Positions 38,245 through 47,806 are shown, counted from the stretch's first letter. The stretch: DNA of 64,000 nt from Rhizobacter sp. SG703 (GCF_012275445.1 NZ_JAAZQK010000010.1:186001-250000), one strand, 5' to 3'. Notes: generated by a model from the sequence alone, not told the origin. Made by a program: numbers and translations.

Positions 38245-38832
38245 TCAGCCCTGCCAGATCGCGGCTTCCGTCACGCCCAGCGCGCGGAAATCGTCCTCGC
38301 GCCGCTCCAGGTCGTTGACGCAGAAGAACTCGTCGAGTTGCGGCGGTGCCACCGAGGTGCCGGACAGCATCGAATGCACCTGGCCGCGGTGGTGCACCTG
38401 GTGCTGGTAAAGGTGGGCCAGCAGCCGGTGCAGCGGCTCGCGGTCGATGCGCCGCGTGCGCGGCACCGCAATCACCCGCTCGAGCAACGCGACATCGGCC
38501 AGCAGCGCGTGAGCGATCGCGAGCAGGCACTGGTCCATGCGCTGCTGGGCCGCGGCGAGTTCCGCGCAGGTCGCGCACGGCTCCTCGGGGTCGAAGAACG
38601 AGCGCGGCTCGGGGTGCGGCGCATCGCCGCGCAGGCTGCGCTCGATCGCGTCGAGGTAGTAGTCGTCGACCGTCAAGGTGTGGTTGAGCGTCGCGCGGAT
38701 CGACGGGAAGAAGCCGGTGCGCGGCGCGGTGAACTCATCTGGCGTCAAGCGCCCGCAGGCCTGCAGCAGCCGGTGGTTGGCCCAGGCGTTGTTGTGGGCG
38801 CTGGCGTACAGGTGGCGGGCGAGCGAGGTCAT
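38245..38832 (-). CDS. DinB-family protein
   Basis: Four-helix-bundle protein of the DinB/YfiT superfamily (195 aa), unrelated to the DNA polymerase of the same name. The three metal histidines fit His51 in ATLNHTLTVDDYY and the pair in YQHQVHHRGQ near 144-148. Such proteins include thiol transferases (bacillithiol, maleylpyruvate isomerase), but most have no known reaction. It lies between the M14 peptidase and sigma genes with gaps of 21 and 37 bp. Confidence 0.88.
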   Translation of the reverse strand: MTSLARHLYASAHNNAWANHRLLQACGRLTPDEFTAPRTGFFPSIRATLNHTLTVDDYYLDAIERSLRGDAPHPEPRSFFDPEEPCATCAELAAAQQRMDQCLLAIAHALLADVALLERVIAVPRTRRIDREPLHRLLAHLYQHQVHHRGQVHSMLSGTSVAPPQLDEFFCVNDLERREDDFRALGVTEAAIWQG

Positions 38833-38853
38833 GCGGCGGGCTCCGGTCCGGGA

Positions 38854-39705
38854 CTATCGATGTTCGCGCAGCGCCAGGCGCTCGTCCAGCCAGCGCAGCA
38901 GGTCGATCCACATCTGCCGCATCTCGGCGTCGGTCGGCGTGCGGATCGCGCTCGGCAGCTCGATCGTCACGACCGGCACGCCCTTGTGCACACCGCCATA
39001 GTGACCGAGCGAGCCGGGGAAGATGCCGACGCGGTCGAGGTAGAGGCGGCCGAGCCGCTGCGGCGGCACGCTCGGGCCGTCGAAGTCGAGCACGCCGTAG
39101 GGCGCGTGCACGGTGACGATCACGTCCGGCTTCCAGGCCTCGATCGTGTCGGTCACGAAGCGGCTCTCCGGCTCCGACAGCGGGCTCGGACCGGGCCAGC
39201 GGCGCGGGTCCTTCTTCGTGCGCTTCACCCAGTAGACCGGCGCGTCGCGGTCCCAGTGCGGCGTCGGGAAGTTGCGGTTCAGGTCGACGCCGTGCGCGTT
39301 GGTGCGCGTCGGCCGCGCCAGCAGCAGGCCGTCGGGATTCAGCACCGGCACGAAGCGCCAGTCCAGGCCGGCGCCGGTGTCGCCGGCCTGCGCGATCCAG
39401 TGGAAGGCGAGCGCGCTCGACGACAGCTCGTCGCCATGGATGCCACCCAGCACCAGCACGCGGCGCGGCGCCGGCGGCGGCTTGTCGTCGGGCAGCAGCA
39501 GCGGCTGCGGGGCCGGCACGTCGCGCAGGTACAGCGGCACGCCCTTCACCGACGCGGCGCCCGACGGCTTCAGCGCGGCGCGTTCGCACAGCGCGAGGCC
39601 CAGGTTCGGCAGGCGGCGCGCCAGCTCGGCGCACGGCCCGGCGGCCTGCGCCGCTGACGCGAACGCGACCAGCAGCGCCGCTGGAATCATCGAGAATCGT
39701 GTCAT
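38854..39705 (-). CDS. M14-family murein-peptide amidase-like zinc carboxypeptidase
   Basis: Secreted or periplasmic zinc peptidase of 283 aa with a signal peptide (MTRFSMIPAALLVAFASAAQA). Ligands His90 and Glu93 are in GGIHGDE and His200 in VTVHAPYG; the catalytic glutamate is Glu249 in VTIELPS, and the substrate arginine is in DLNRNFP. The pattern is close to MpaA, which trims D-gamma-glutamyl-diaminopimelate in murein peptides. MpaA itself is cytoplasmic, so export here would be a difference. It heads the minus-strand run ending with ampG and M48. Confidence 0.86.
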   Translation of the reverse strand: MTRFSMIPAALLVAFASAAQAAGPCAELARRLPNLGLALCERAALKPSGAASVKGVPLYLRDVPAPQPLLLPDDKPPPAPRRVLVLGGIHGDELSSSALAFHWIAQAGDTGAGLDWRFVPVLNPDGLLLARPTRTNAHGVDLNRNFPTPHWDRDAPVYWVKRTKKDPRRWPGPSPLSEPESRFVTDTIEAWKPDVIVTVHAPYGVLDFDGPSVPPQRLGRLYLDRVGIFPGSLGHYGGVHKGVPVVTIELPSAIRTPTDAEMRQMWIDLLRWLDERLALREHR

Positions 39706-39783
39706 GCTGCACGAGTGTAGAAGCTGCCGGACCCCCTCAAATGGGAGTTGGCGGCACCTGCTGTCGCCCTCCACAATTCCGGC

Positions 39784-40293
39784 ATGAATGCAATGCTGCG
39801 CCCCATGGCACCCAGTTTCTCGGCCCAGGAGTTCCGCGTTGCGCTCGGGATGTTCGCCACCGGCGTCACGATCGTCACCGCGCTCGACCTGCACGGCAAC
39901 CCGGTCGGCCTGACCGCCAATTCGTTCAATTCGGTGTCGCTGTCGCCGCCGCTGGTGCTGTGGAGCCTGTCGCGGCGCGCCGGGTCGATGCCGGCGTTCA
40001 CGCGCGGCTCGCACTACGCGATCAACATCCTCGCGGCCGACCAGCGCCCGCTGGCCGAGCGTTTCGCGTCGAAGGACATCGACCGCTTCGCCGGGCTGCG
40101 CTTTCGCGAAGGGGTCGGCGGCGCGCCGGTGCTCGAAGGGGTCGCGGCGGTGTTCGAATGCTTCAACCGCAGCCAGTACGAAGAGGGCGACCACGTGATC
40201 TTCGTCGGCGAGGTCGAGCGCTGCGAGCGGCGCGAGGGCGCGCAGCCGTTGATCTACCACGGCGGGCGTTATTTCACCGAGCTGCCCCTCTAG
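39784..40293 (+). CDS. Flavin reductase family protein (short-chain FMN-binding)
   Basis: A 169-aa NAD(P)H:flavin oxidoreductase, of the type that supplies reduced flavin to two-component monooxygenases. Family blocks are FATGVTIVTALD, GLTANSFNSVSLSPPLVLWSL and HYAINILAADQ. ATG 39784 begins MNAMLRPM; internal ATGs exist. It is divergent from the M14 gene across 78 bp and its TAG stop overlaps the TAG of the convergent ligase gene in a shared CTAG. No monooxygenase is seen nearby, so its partner is unknown. Confidence 0.92.
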   Translation: MNAMLRPMAPSFSAQEFRVALGMFATGVTIVTALDLHGNPVGLTANSFNSVSLSPPLVLWSLSRRAGSMPAFTRGSHYAINILAADQRPLAERFASKDIDRFAGLRFREGVGGAPVLEGVAAVFECFNRSQYEEGDHVIFVGEVERCERREGAQPLIYHGGRYFTELPL

Positions 40294-42305
40294 TCTGCGT
40301 TGCGTCGCCGCGCGAACTCGGCGAACCACGCGACGCTCGCTGCATTCGCCATCGCATCGAGCTTGAACACCTGATCGGCCGGCGTGCCCATCAGCAGCTT
40401 CTTGACCGGCAGCTCCATCTTCTTGCCCGACAGCGTGCGCGGGATCGCCTCGACCTGGAAGATCTCGTTCGGCACATGCCGCGCCGACAGCGCGCTGCGG
40501 ATCTCCTGCTTCAGCCGCGCGACCAGCGCAGCGTCGAGCAGCCGGCCTTCGCGCAGCACGACGAACAGCGGCATCCAGCTCTCGCGGCCCAGGTACTCCA
40601 GGTCGACGACCAGGCTGTCGAGCACCTCGGGCAGCGCCTCGACCGCCCGGTACAGCTCGGCCGTGCCCATGCGGATGCCGTGGCGGTTGATCGTCGCGTC
40701 GCTGCGGCCGTAGATCACCGCACCGCCGCGCGGCGTGATGCGCAGCCAGTCGCCATGGCGCCAGACACCGGGGTACATGTCGAAGTAGCTCTCGCGGTAG
40801 CGCCGCCCGTCCGCATCGCCCCAGAAGTACAGCGGCATCGACGGCATCGGCCGCGTGCACACCAGTTCGCCCACCTCGTCGACCAGCGCCTGGCCACGCC
40901 CGGTCGCCGGGTCGGGCTCGCTCCAGGCCTCGACCGCCGCGCCCAGGCAACGGCATTGCATCTCGCCCTCGACCACCGGCAGCGTCGGCAGCCCGGCCAC
41001 GAAGGCGCCGGCGAAGTCGGTGCCGCCCGACAGCGAGGTCAGCCACATCGGCCGGTCGTCGACGCGCGGCAGGTGCTGCGCCGCCCAGCGGTACACGTCG
41101 GCCGACAGCGGCGAGCCAGTGCTGCCGAGCGCGCGCAGACGCGCCAGTCCCGGCAGGCGCGCCGGCTCGACGCCGGCCTTCATGCAGCTGGCGAAGAACG
41201 CCGCGCCGGCGCCGAAGAAGGTGCTGCCCGAATCGGCGACGAAACGCCACAGCGTGCTCCAGTCCGGCTGCCCGCTGCGCCCGGACGGGCTGCCGTCGTA
41301 CAGGCAGATCGTCGTGCCGTTCAGCAGCCCGGCGATCTGGCAGTTCCACATGATCCAGCCGGTCGCGCTGTACCAGTGGAAGCGGTCGCCGCCGCCGGCG
41401 CTCGGGCCGAGGTCGTTGTGCAGCCCCATGAACTTCAGGTGCTCCAGCACGACGCCGCCGTGGCCGTGCACGATCGGCTTCGGCAGCCCGGTCGTGCCGC
41501 TCGAATAGACGATCCACAGCGGGTGGTCGAACGGCAGCGGGTCGGCCTGCAGCGGCGGGTCGTCGCACAGCAGCCCGTCGAAGTCGAGCCAACCGGCCGG
41601 CAGCGTACCGCCGAGGTTGCGCCACAGCAGCACCTGCTTCAGCGTCGGCAACTCGCCGACCAGCCCCTGCAGCAGCGCGAGCCGGTCGTGCGTGCTGCCG
41701 CCGTGCACATAGCCGTCGCAGCCGACCAGCAGCGTCGGCTCGATCTGGCGGAAGCGGTCGAGCACCGCGACCGGCCCCATGTCGGGCGAACAGACCGACC
41801 AGACCGCGCCGAGGCTCGCGGCCGCGAGGAAGGCCACCAGCGTCTGCGGCGTGTTCGGCATGAAGGCGCAGACGCGGTCGCCGCGCACCACGCCGAGCCG
41901 CCGGTAGTGCGCCGCCAGCGAGGCGACCTGCCGGCGCAGCTTCGGCCAGCTCCATTCGAGCAGGCTCGCACAGTCGCGCAGCCGCTCGTCCTGGAACACC
42001 ACCGCCGGGTGGCCGGCCGCATGGGCCGCATCGGCATGGCGGAACACCTGCTGCGCGTAGTTCAGCTGCGCGCCGTCGAACCAGCGCGCGCCGGGCATGC
42101 GCCCGTCGGCCAGCACCTGCGTGAACGGGGTCGGCGACTGCAGGCCGTAGAAGTCCCAGATCGAGCGCCAGAACGCATCGAGCTCGGTGACCGACCAGCG
42201 CCACAGCGCGTCGTAGCCGGCGTGCGTCGTCGCGTCGAAGCGCAGCCCGCGCTCGCGGGCCAGCCAGTCGGTGTAGTGCAGGATCTGCGGACGCGGGACA
42301 GCCAT
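40290..42305 (-). CDS. Acetoacetyl-CoA synthetase (AMP-forming)
   Basis: Cytosolic ligase of 671 aa that activates acetoacetate (or related short keto acids) with ATP and CoA. ATP-binding motif YSSGTTGLPKPIVHGHGG, aspartate-type motif YGRSDATINRHGIRMGTAE and the adenylating lysine in LSGKKMELPVKKLL are all visible. N-terminal blocks (FWRSIWDFYG; GARWFDGAQLNYAQ) match acetoacetate-CoA ligases. It is 8 bp downstream of a peptide-type binding-protein gene and is the last gene of that four-gene operon, an unusual partnership. Confidence 0.93.
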   Translation of the reverse strand: MAVPRPQILHYTDWLARERGLRFDATTHAGYDALWRWSVTELDAFWRSIWDFYGLQSPTPFTQVLADGRMPGARWFDGAQLNYAQQVFRHADAAHAAGHPAVVFQDERLRDCASLLEWSWPKLRRQVASLAAHYRRLGVVRGDRVCAFMPNTPQTLVAFLAAASLGAVWSVCSPDMGPVAVLDRFRQIEPTLLVGCDGYVHGGSTHDRLALLQGLVGELPTLKQVLLWRNLGGTLPAGWLDFDGLLCDDPPLQADPLPFDHPLWIVYSSGTTGLPKPIVHGHGGVVLEHLKFMGLHNDLGPSAGGGDRFHWYSATGWIMWNCQIAGLLNGTTICLYDGSPSGRSGQPDWSTLWRFVADSGSTFFGAGAAFFASCMKAGVEPARLPGLARLRALGSTGSPLSADVYRWAAQHLPRVDDRPMWLTSLSGGTDFAGAFVAGLPTLPVVEGEMQCRCLGAAVEAWSEPDPATGRGQALVDEVGELVCTRPMPSMPLYFWGDADGRRYRESYFDMYPGVWRHGDWLRITPRGGAVIYGRSDATINRHGIRMGTAELYRAVEALPEVLDSLVVDLEYLGRESWMPLFVVLREGRLLDAALVARLKQEIRSALSARHVPNEIFQVEAIPRTLSGKKMELPVKKLLMGTPADQVFKLDAMANAASVAWFAEFARRRNAD

Positions 42306-42313
42306 GGTCGACC

Positions 42314-44095
42314 TCACGAGATTCCGATTCCGATGTACTGCCAGGTGTCGCGCATGAACGGATGCCGCAGGTGCCCGATCACGCGCCGCTGCAGCACGTC
42401 GCTGACGACGGTGTGCACATGCGCCTTGTACGGCATGTACGCCACCAGCATGTTCTTCGCCTCGCGCATCAGCGCGGCACGCTCCGGCCCGTCGGGCAGC
42501 ACGTTCTGTCGCTCGAACAGCCGATCGTAGGCCGGCAGCGCGAAATGCGCGTCGTTCGATTCGTTCGCGTTCGGGCCATAGCCGATGCCGAGGAAGAAGC
42601 CGTCGTCGGGCGTGCCGGCCACCCAGCTGAAGCCCCACATCATCAGCTTGCCGGCGCGCCCCATCTTCAGCAGGTCGGGCCAGCTCGCGATGTCGAACTG
42701 GATGCGCAAGCCCACCGCCGTCATGCACTTGTGCCACAGTTCGTTGAACTGGCGCTGCCGCTGCTCCGGCCGCGACGCGAGCCGCAGCACCAGCGGCCGG
42801 CCGTCGGGCAGCTCGCGCCAGCCGTCGCCGTCGCGGTCGACGTACCCGTAGAGGTCGAGCAGCGCCATCGCGCGCGCAATGCTGGTCTCGCTCATCGTGC
42901 TGCGGTAGTCCTCCTCGTAGCCGGAGGTGAAGGGCGCGACCACCGACTGCGCCGGGATGCCCTGGCCGTGGCGCAACTCCTCCAGGTCCTGCCGGTTGTC
43001 GTAGGCCAGGCAGATCGCGCGGCGCAGCGCCACCTTCCCGGGGGCGTTGCCGCCGACCACCGGGTCGTCCATGTTGAAGTAGGTCACCGCCATGTCGGCC
43101 TTCGCGCTGCGCTGCAGCCGCACGCCGTGGCGCGCGAGGTGCGGCGCGATGCGGTTGCCCGGCGCGGCGATCGGCGTGAACTCCACCGGCAGCTCCAGCA
43201 CGTCGAGCGCGCCGTTGACGAACGCAAGCCAGCGCGGCTGCGACTCGGTGATCACGCTGACCTCGATGCGCTCGGCCAGCGGCAGGCGCCGGCCGGCCAG
43301 CTCGCGCGCGACCTGCTGCGCCTGCGCATCGTCGGGCGCCGGCTCGGCCTCGAAGTGCTGTACGCGGAAACGCGGGTTGCGCACCAGCTCGATGCGCGAC
43401 GCGCGGCGCCAGGCCGCCAGCATGAACGGGCCGGTGCCCACCGGGTGCGCGGCGATCTCGGCGCCGTAGTGGTCGACCACCTCGCGCGCGACCGCGCCGA
43501 CCAGCGCCCCCTGCGCGAACCAGTGGTGGAAGCGCGGGCTCGGCTCGGCCAGCCGGATGCGGAAGGTGTAGCGGTCGAGCGCGCGGATGCCGTCGACCTC
43601 GCGGTCGTAGTCGAACGGCTTGCCGCTGCGGCGGGCCTGCGCGCGCAGCTCGCTCAGGTCGCGCAGCTTCGCGTTCTCGAACACGTAGAGGTTCTCGCAG
43701 TTCAGCCGCGGGTCGTAGTAGCGCTTGACGCTGTAGACGTAGTCCTGCGCGACCAGCTCGCGCGGCGCGCCGCCGAAGACCGGGTCGTCGGCGAAGAAGA
43801 TGCCGGGACGCAGGCGGAACGTGAAGGTCCTGAAGTCGTCGCCGATCTCCGGCAGCGCCGCGGTGTTCGGGCGCAGCTTCACCGGGCGCGCGAGGTAGTC
43901 GTAGCGCAGCGGCGGCTCGAAGATCGCGGACGCCACCTGCGCCGAGTTGACGTCCGAGATCTGGCACGGGTCGAAGCCGGTCTCGGCAGCGTCGAAGGCC
44001 AGGCGCAGCGTGGTGTCGGCCGCGCCCGCGCTGCCCGGTGCCGTGCACGACAGCGCCGCCGACGCGGCGATCCAGGCGCGGCGGGTCAGCTCCAT
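42314..44095 (-). CDS. Periplasmic solute-binding protein, SBP_bac_5 family (copy 1)
   Basis: Binding protein of 593 aa in the peptide/nickel/opine class. Signal peptide MELTRRAWIAASAALSCTAP. Core motifs: TGFDPCQISDVNSAQVAS, then AHPVGTGPFMLAAWRR, then ALLDLYGYVDRDGDGWRELPDG; the DxDxDG piece is common in this family. It is one of three paralogues in a row; the other two are at 44115-45965 and 45962-47806. Nineteen bp separate it from the copy upstream. Substrate specificity is unclear. Confidence 0.93.
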   Translation of the reverse strand: MELTRRAWIAASAALSCTAPGSAGAADTTLRLAFDAAETGFDPCQISDVNSAQVASAIFEPPLRYDYLARPVKLRPNTAALPEIGDDFRTFTFRLRPGIFFADDPVFGGAPRELVAQDYVYSVKRYYDPRLNCENLYVFENAKLRDLSELRAQARRSGKPFDYDREVDGIRALDRYTFRIRLAEPSPRFHHWFAQGALVGAVAREVVDHYGAEIAAHPVGTGPFMLAAWRRASRIELVRNPRFRVQHFEAEPAPDDAQAQQVARELAGRRLPLAERIEVSVITESQPRWLAFVNGALDVLELPVEFTPIAAPGNRIAPHLARHGVRLQRSAKADMAVTYFNMDDPVVGGNAPGKVALRRAICLAYDNRQDLEELRHGQGIPAQSVVAPFTSGYEEDYRSTMSETSIARAMALLDLYGYVDRDGDGWRELPDGRPLVLRLASRPEQRQRQFNELWHKCMTAVGLRIQFDIASWPDLLKMGRAGKLMMWGFSWVAGTPDDGFFLGIGYGPNANESNDAHFALPAYDRLFERQNVLPDGPERAALMREAKNMLVAYMPYKAHVHTVVSDVLQRRVIGHLRHPFMRDTWQYIGIGIS

Positions 44096-44114
44096 GCCTG
44101 CCGCGCCGTGCCGC

Positions 44115-45965
44115 TCAATGCCCGACCCGGCGACTCTCGTCGATGTCGAGGTACTGCCAGAAACGGCTGACGAAGACCGGCCGCCGGTAGCCGATCACCC
44201 ACGGCTGCGCCAGGTCGGTGATGATGCGGTGCACGTTGTACTTGTGCGGCGCGAGCGCCGTCGCGATGCGGTTCGCCTCGTCGAGCAGCGCGAGCCGCTC
44301 GGGGCCGTCGCCGATGCGCTGCATGCGCTCGTAGATCGCGTCGAAGCGCTCGTTCTTGAAGCGCCCGAGGTTCTGGCCGCCCGATGCCGGGCCGTACAGC
44401 AGCTGCAGCGCGTCCTGCACATCGGGCGTCGACGCGGTGTAGCCGAGCTGCCACACCATCAGCTGCCCGGCGCGGGCCGCCTTCAGGTTCTCCGGCCACT
44501 GCGCGGGCTTGATCTCGATGCGCACGCCGATCGCATCCATGTTCTTCTTCCACAGCTCATCGAACTGGCGCGACAGGCTGTCGGGCAAGGTGGCATAGCG
44601 GATCAGCAGCGGGCTGCCGTCGGGCATCTCGCGCCAGCCGTCGCCGTTGCGGTCGACATAGCCGTACATGTCGAGCAGCGCCTTCGCGCGGCCGACGTCG
44701 TAGTCGCTGTTCTCGGTCTTGTAGTTCGGGTCGTAGCCGAAGGTGCCGGGCGCCACCATGGTCTGCGCCGGGATCGCCTGGCCGCGGCGCACGCCGTTGA
44801 TCTCGCGCTTGACGTCGGTGGCCAGCCGGATCGCGCGGCGCAGCGCGACCTTGTCGGCCGTGTAGCCGCCGACCGTCGGGTCTTCCATGTTGAAGTAATA
44901 GAGCGTGCGGTCAGGGTTGACGAAGCGCTCCATCTGGAGGCCGCGCTTCGCCAGGTTCGGCGCCAGCTTGCCGTTCGGCACCGCCTGGTTCGCAAACTCC
45001 AGCGGCACCGTGACGAGGTCGATCTCGCGGTTCAGGAAGGCCAGCCAGCGGGGCTGGCTCTCCTCGATGATCGCGATCTCGACGCGGTCGATCATCGGCA
45101 GGCGGCGGCCCTTGAAGCGCTGCAGCAGCGCCTGGCCTTCGGCATCGTCGGCATTCGGCTCGGCGTCGTAGAAGGCCTCGTGGAAGCCGGGGTTGCGCTC
45201 CAGCACGATCTGCGAGCTGCGCCGCCACGTGCCGAGCTTGAACGGCCCGGTGCCCACCGGGTGCTCCATCGTCTTGTCGCCGTACAGCTCGATGACCTCG
45301 CGCGCGACCGCGCCGTACAGGCTGCTGTCGGCCAGCGTGAACAGCAGCCGCGGGCGCGGGGTGTCCAGCTTGATCTGCAGCGTGTAGCGGTCGAGCGCCT
45401 TCAGGCCCTCGACCGGCTTGTCGTAGTCGAACGGCGCCTTCTTCGCGAGCGCCTGCTCGCGCAGCTCTTCCAGCCCGATGAAGCCCTGGTCCTTCATGTC
45501 GGAGTAGGCCGGGCTCTGGTTGGCCGGGTCGAAGAAGCGCTTGATCGAGAACACGAAATCCTGCGCGACCAGCTCGCGGCGCTGGCCCTTGAACGCCGGG
45601 TCGTCCTGGAAGTAGACGCCGGGGCGGATGCGGAAGGTGTAGGTCCGGAAGTCGTCCGACACCTCCGGCATCGCGGCCGCCGCCTCGGGCCGCAGCTTGA
45701 ACGGGCGGGCCAGGTAGTCGTAGCGGACCAGCGCCTCGAACAGGTGCGTCGTGACGTAGCGCGAGTACAGGTCGCTGATCTTCACCGGGTCGAAGCCGGT
45801 CTCGGCGGCGACGAAGGCCCAGCGGAAGGTCTTCGCGACCGGCGCGCCGGCGGCGGGCGACGACGCGGCCGGCTGCGCCTGGGCGCCGCCCGCGAGGGAC
45901 AGCAGCAGCGCGGCGCCGGCGGCGAGGAATCGGTGTCGTGGGGGCATCATGGAGCGGCAGGTCAT
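44115..45965 (-). CDS. Periplasmic solute-binding protein, SBP_bac_5 family (copy 2)
   Basis: Second of three tandem paralogous binding proteins, 616 aa with ATG 45965 or 611 aa with ATG 45950. The signal peptide is RHRFLAAGAALLLSLAGGAQA. Shared blocks with its neighbours include AETGFDPVKISDLYSRYV, FKGQRRELVAQDFVFSIKR, HPVGTGPFKLGTWRRSS and GYVDRNGDGWREMPDG. ATG 45965 overlaps the stop of copy 3 (ATGA), which suggests coupled translation; the internal start leaves a cleaner signal peptide. It probably feeds the permease encoded divergently. Confidence 0.93.
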   Translation of the reverse strand: MTCRSMMPPRHRFLAAGAALLLSLAGGAQAQPAASSPAAGAPVAKTFRWAFVAAETGFDPVKISDLYSRYVTTHLFEALVRYDYLARPFKLRPEAAAAMPEVSDDFRTYTFRIRPGVYFQDDPAFKGQRRELVAQDFVFSIKRFFDPANQSPAYSDMKDQGFIGLEELREQALAKKAPFDYDKPVEGLKALDRYTLQIKLDTPRPRLLFTLADSSLYGAVAREVIELYGDKTMEHPVGTGPFKLGTWRRSSQIVLERNPGFHEAFYDAEPNADDAEGQALLQRFKGRRLPMIDRVEIAIIEESQPRWLAFLNREIDLVTVPLEFANQAVPNGKLAPNLAKRGLQMERFVNPDRTLYYFNMEDPTVGGYTADKVALRRAIRLATDVKREINGVRRGQAIPAQTMVAPGTFGYDPNYKTENSDYDVGRAKALLDMYGYVDRNGDGWREMPDGSPLLIRYATLPDSLSRQFDELWKKNMDAIGVRIEIKPAQWPENLKAARAGQLMVWQLGYTASTPDVQDALQLLYGPASGGQNLGRFKNERFDAIYERMQRIGDGPERLALLDEANRIATALAPHKYNVHRIITDLAQPWVIGYRRPVFVSRFWQYLDIDESRRVGH

Positions 45966-47806
45966 GGCGAAGTGCGCGCGGCTTCGAGCGCGGTGTCGAT
46001 GTCGAGGAATTTCCAGAACTCGCGGATGAACGGATTGCGCCGGTAGCCGATCACCCACGGCTGCATCAGGTCGGTCGCGATGCGGTGCGCGCTGATCTTG
46101 TACGGCAGGTAGGCCACCATCAGCTTGCTCGCTTCGCGCAGCACCGCTTCGCGCTCCGGCCCGTCGGGCAGGCGGCCCTGCTTCTCGAACAGCAGGTTGA
46201 AGGCCGGCAGGTCGAAGCGCGAATGGTTGGCGCCACCCTTGTTGGGGCCGTAGGCGAGCGCGAGGAAGGTGTCGGCGTCCGGCGTCGTCGCGCTCCACGC
46301 CACGCCCCACATCATCAGCTTGCCCGCCCGCGAGGCCTTCAGGTTCTCCGGCCATTTCGCGGCCTTGAACACCATGCGGATGCCGACCGCGCGCATGCTC
46401 TTGTCCCACAGCTCGACGAGTTGCCGGCTCAGCTGGTCGGGCTGCGTCGCGTACTCGATGACGAGCGGGCTGCCGTCGGGCAACTCGCGCCAGCCGTCGC
46501 CGTCGCGGTCGACATACCCGTAGGTGTCCAGCAGCGCGCGCGCCCGGTCGGGGTCGTAGTCGCTCATCTCGGTCTTCACGGTCGGGTCGTAGCCGTACAC
46601 CGCCGGCGCGATCGCGGTCTGCGCCGGCACCGCCTGGTTCTTGCGCGCCAGCTGCAGCTCGGCCGGCGTGTTGTAGGCCAGCGAGATTGCCCGCCGCAGC
46701 GCGACCTTCTCGGGCGTGTAGCCGCCGACCACCGGGTTCTCGTGGTTGAAGAAGCCCGCGATCACCGCATCGACCAGCGGCGCCTGTTCCATCTGGATGC
46801 CGCGCTTCGCGAGGTTCGGCGCGAGCCGGTTGCGCGGGATCGCGATGCCCGAGAACTCGGCCGGCAGGCGGTCCAGGAAATCGTTCTGGCCGTTCAGGAA
46901 GCTCAGCCAGCGCGGCTGCGCCTCTTCGATGATCGAGATCTCGACGCGGTCGAGCATCGGGATGCGCTTGCCCTTCATCGAGCGGGCGATGGCCTGCGAG
47001 CGCGGATCGTCGGCCGGTGCTTCCTCGTCGTAGAACTGCTCGCGGTAGCCGGGGTTGCGCTCCAGCACGATCAGCGAACTGCGGCGCCAGTCGGCGAGCC
47101 GGAACGGCCCGGTGCCGACCGGGTGCGCCATGATCTTGTCGCCGTAGAACTCGACCGCCTCGCGCGCCACCGCGCCGAAGGCGCCGGCGTCGGTCAGGAT
47201 CTGCTGGTGGAAGCGCGGCGACGGCTCGGCCAGCTTGATCTGGAAGGTGTAGCGGTCGAGCGCGCGCAGGCCGTCGACCTCGCGGTCGTACGGGAACGGC
47301 TGCTTCGACGCCAGCACCTGCCGGCGCAGTTCCGACAGGCCGAGCAGCTTCGCGTTCTCCAGCAGGTACAGGTTCGGGCTTTTCCACTGCGGGTCGTAGT
47401 GGCGCTTCAGCGTGTAGACGTAGTCCTGCGCGACCAGCTCGCGGCGCTGGCCCTTGAAGGCCGGGTCGTCCTGGAAGTAGGTGCCGGGCTTCAGGCGGAA
47501 CGTGAAGGTCTTGAAGTCGGCCGAGATCTCGGGCATCGCCGCCGCGGTGTTCGGCTTCATGCGGATCGGGCGCGCGAGGAAGTCGAAGGTCAGCGGCGTC
47601 TCGAAGATGCCGGCGGTGACGGTGCGCGAATAGAGGTCGCTGAGCTGCACCGGGTCGAAGCCGGTTTCGGCGACCGGGAAGGCATAGCGCAGCACCTTCA
47701 GCGGGGCCGCAGGCTGGGCGGCAGGCGCCGGCCCGGCAAGCGCCGGCAGCGCGGCCGCCATCAGCACGAGGAAGGCGAGCAGCCCGGCTGCACCGCGTCG
47801 GATCAT
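45962..47806 (-). CDS. Periplasmic solute-binding protein, SBP_bac_5 family (copy 3, first in operon)
   Basis: First gene of the operon, 614 aa. ATG 47806 has AGGAG 11 bp upstream and a good signal peptide (MIRRGAAGLLAFLVLMAAAL). Family blocks: AETGFDPVQLSDLYSRTV, FKGQRRELVAQDYVYTLKR, HPVGTGPFRLADWRRSS, GYVDRDGDGWRELPDG. The length (about 600) and the divergent double-ATPase system fit the YejA-like class. Longer read-through to 47983 is not protein-like. The 305-bp region upstream separates it from the permease genes. Confidence 0.94.
   Translation of the reverse strand: MIRRGAAGLLAFLVLMAAALPALAGPAPAAQPAAPLKVLRYAFPVAETGFDPVQLSDLYSRTVTAGIFETPLTFDFLARPIRMKPNTAAAMPEISADFKTFTFRLKPGTYFQDDPAFKGQRRELVAQDYVYTLKRHYDPQWKSPNLYLLENAKLLGLSELRRQVLASKQPFPYDREVDGLRALDRYTFQIKLAEPSPRFHQQILTDAGAFGAVAREAVEFYGDKIMAHPVGTGPFRLADWRRSSLIVLERNPGYREQFYDEEAPADDPRSQAIARSMKGKRIPMLDRVEISIIEEAQPRWLSFLNGQNDFLDRLPAEFSGIAIPRNRLAPNLAKRGIQMEQAPLVDAVIAGFFNHENPVVGGYTPEKVALRRAISLAYNTPAELQLARKNQAVPAQTAIAPAVYGYDPTVKTEMSDYDPDRARALLDTYGYVDRDGDGWRELPDGSPLVIEYATQPDQLSRQLVELWDKSMRAVGIRMVFKAAKWPENLKASRAGKLMMWGVAWSATTPDADTFLALAYGPNKGGANHSRFDLPAFNLLFEKQGRLPDGPEREAVLREASKLMVAYLPYKISAHRIATDLMQPWVIGYRRNPFIREFWKFLDIDTALEAARTSP

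Noticed and set aside
39699-42530. 943-codon plus-strand frame across the flavin reductase and ligase genes
   Set aside because: Shadow of the acetoacetyl-CoA synthetase on the other strand; low-complexity translation without motifs.
42314-47806. DxDxDG calcium-like loop in the three binding proteins as a novel feature
   Set aside because: The motif DRDGDGWRE-type is common in this binding-protein family, so it is not unusual.
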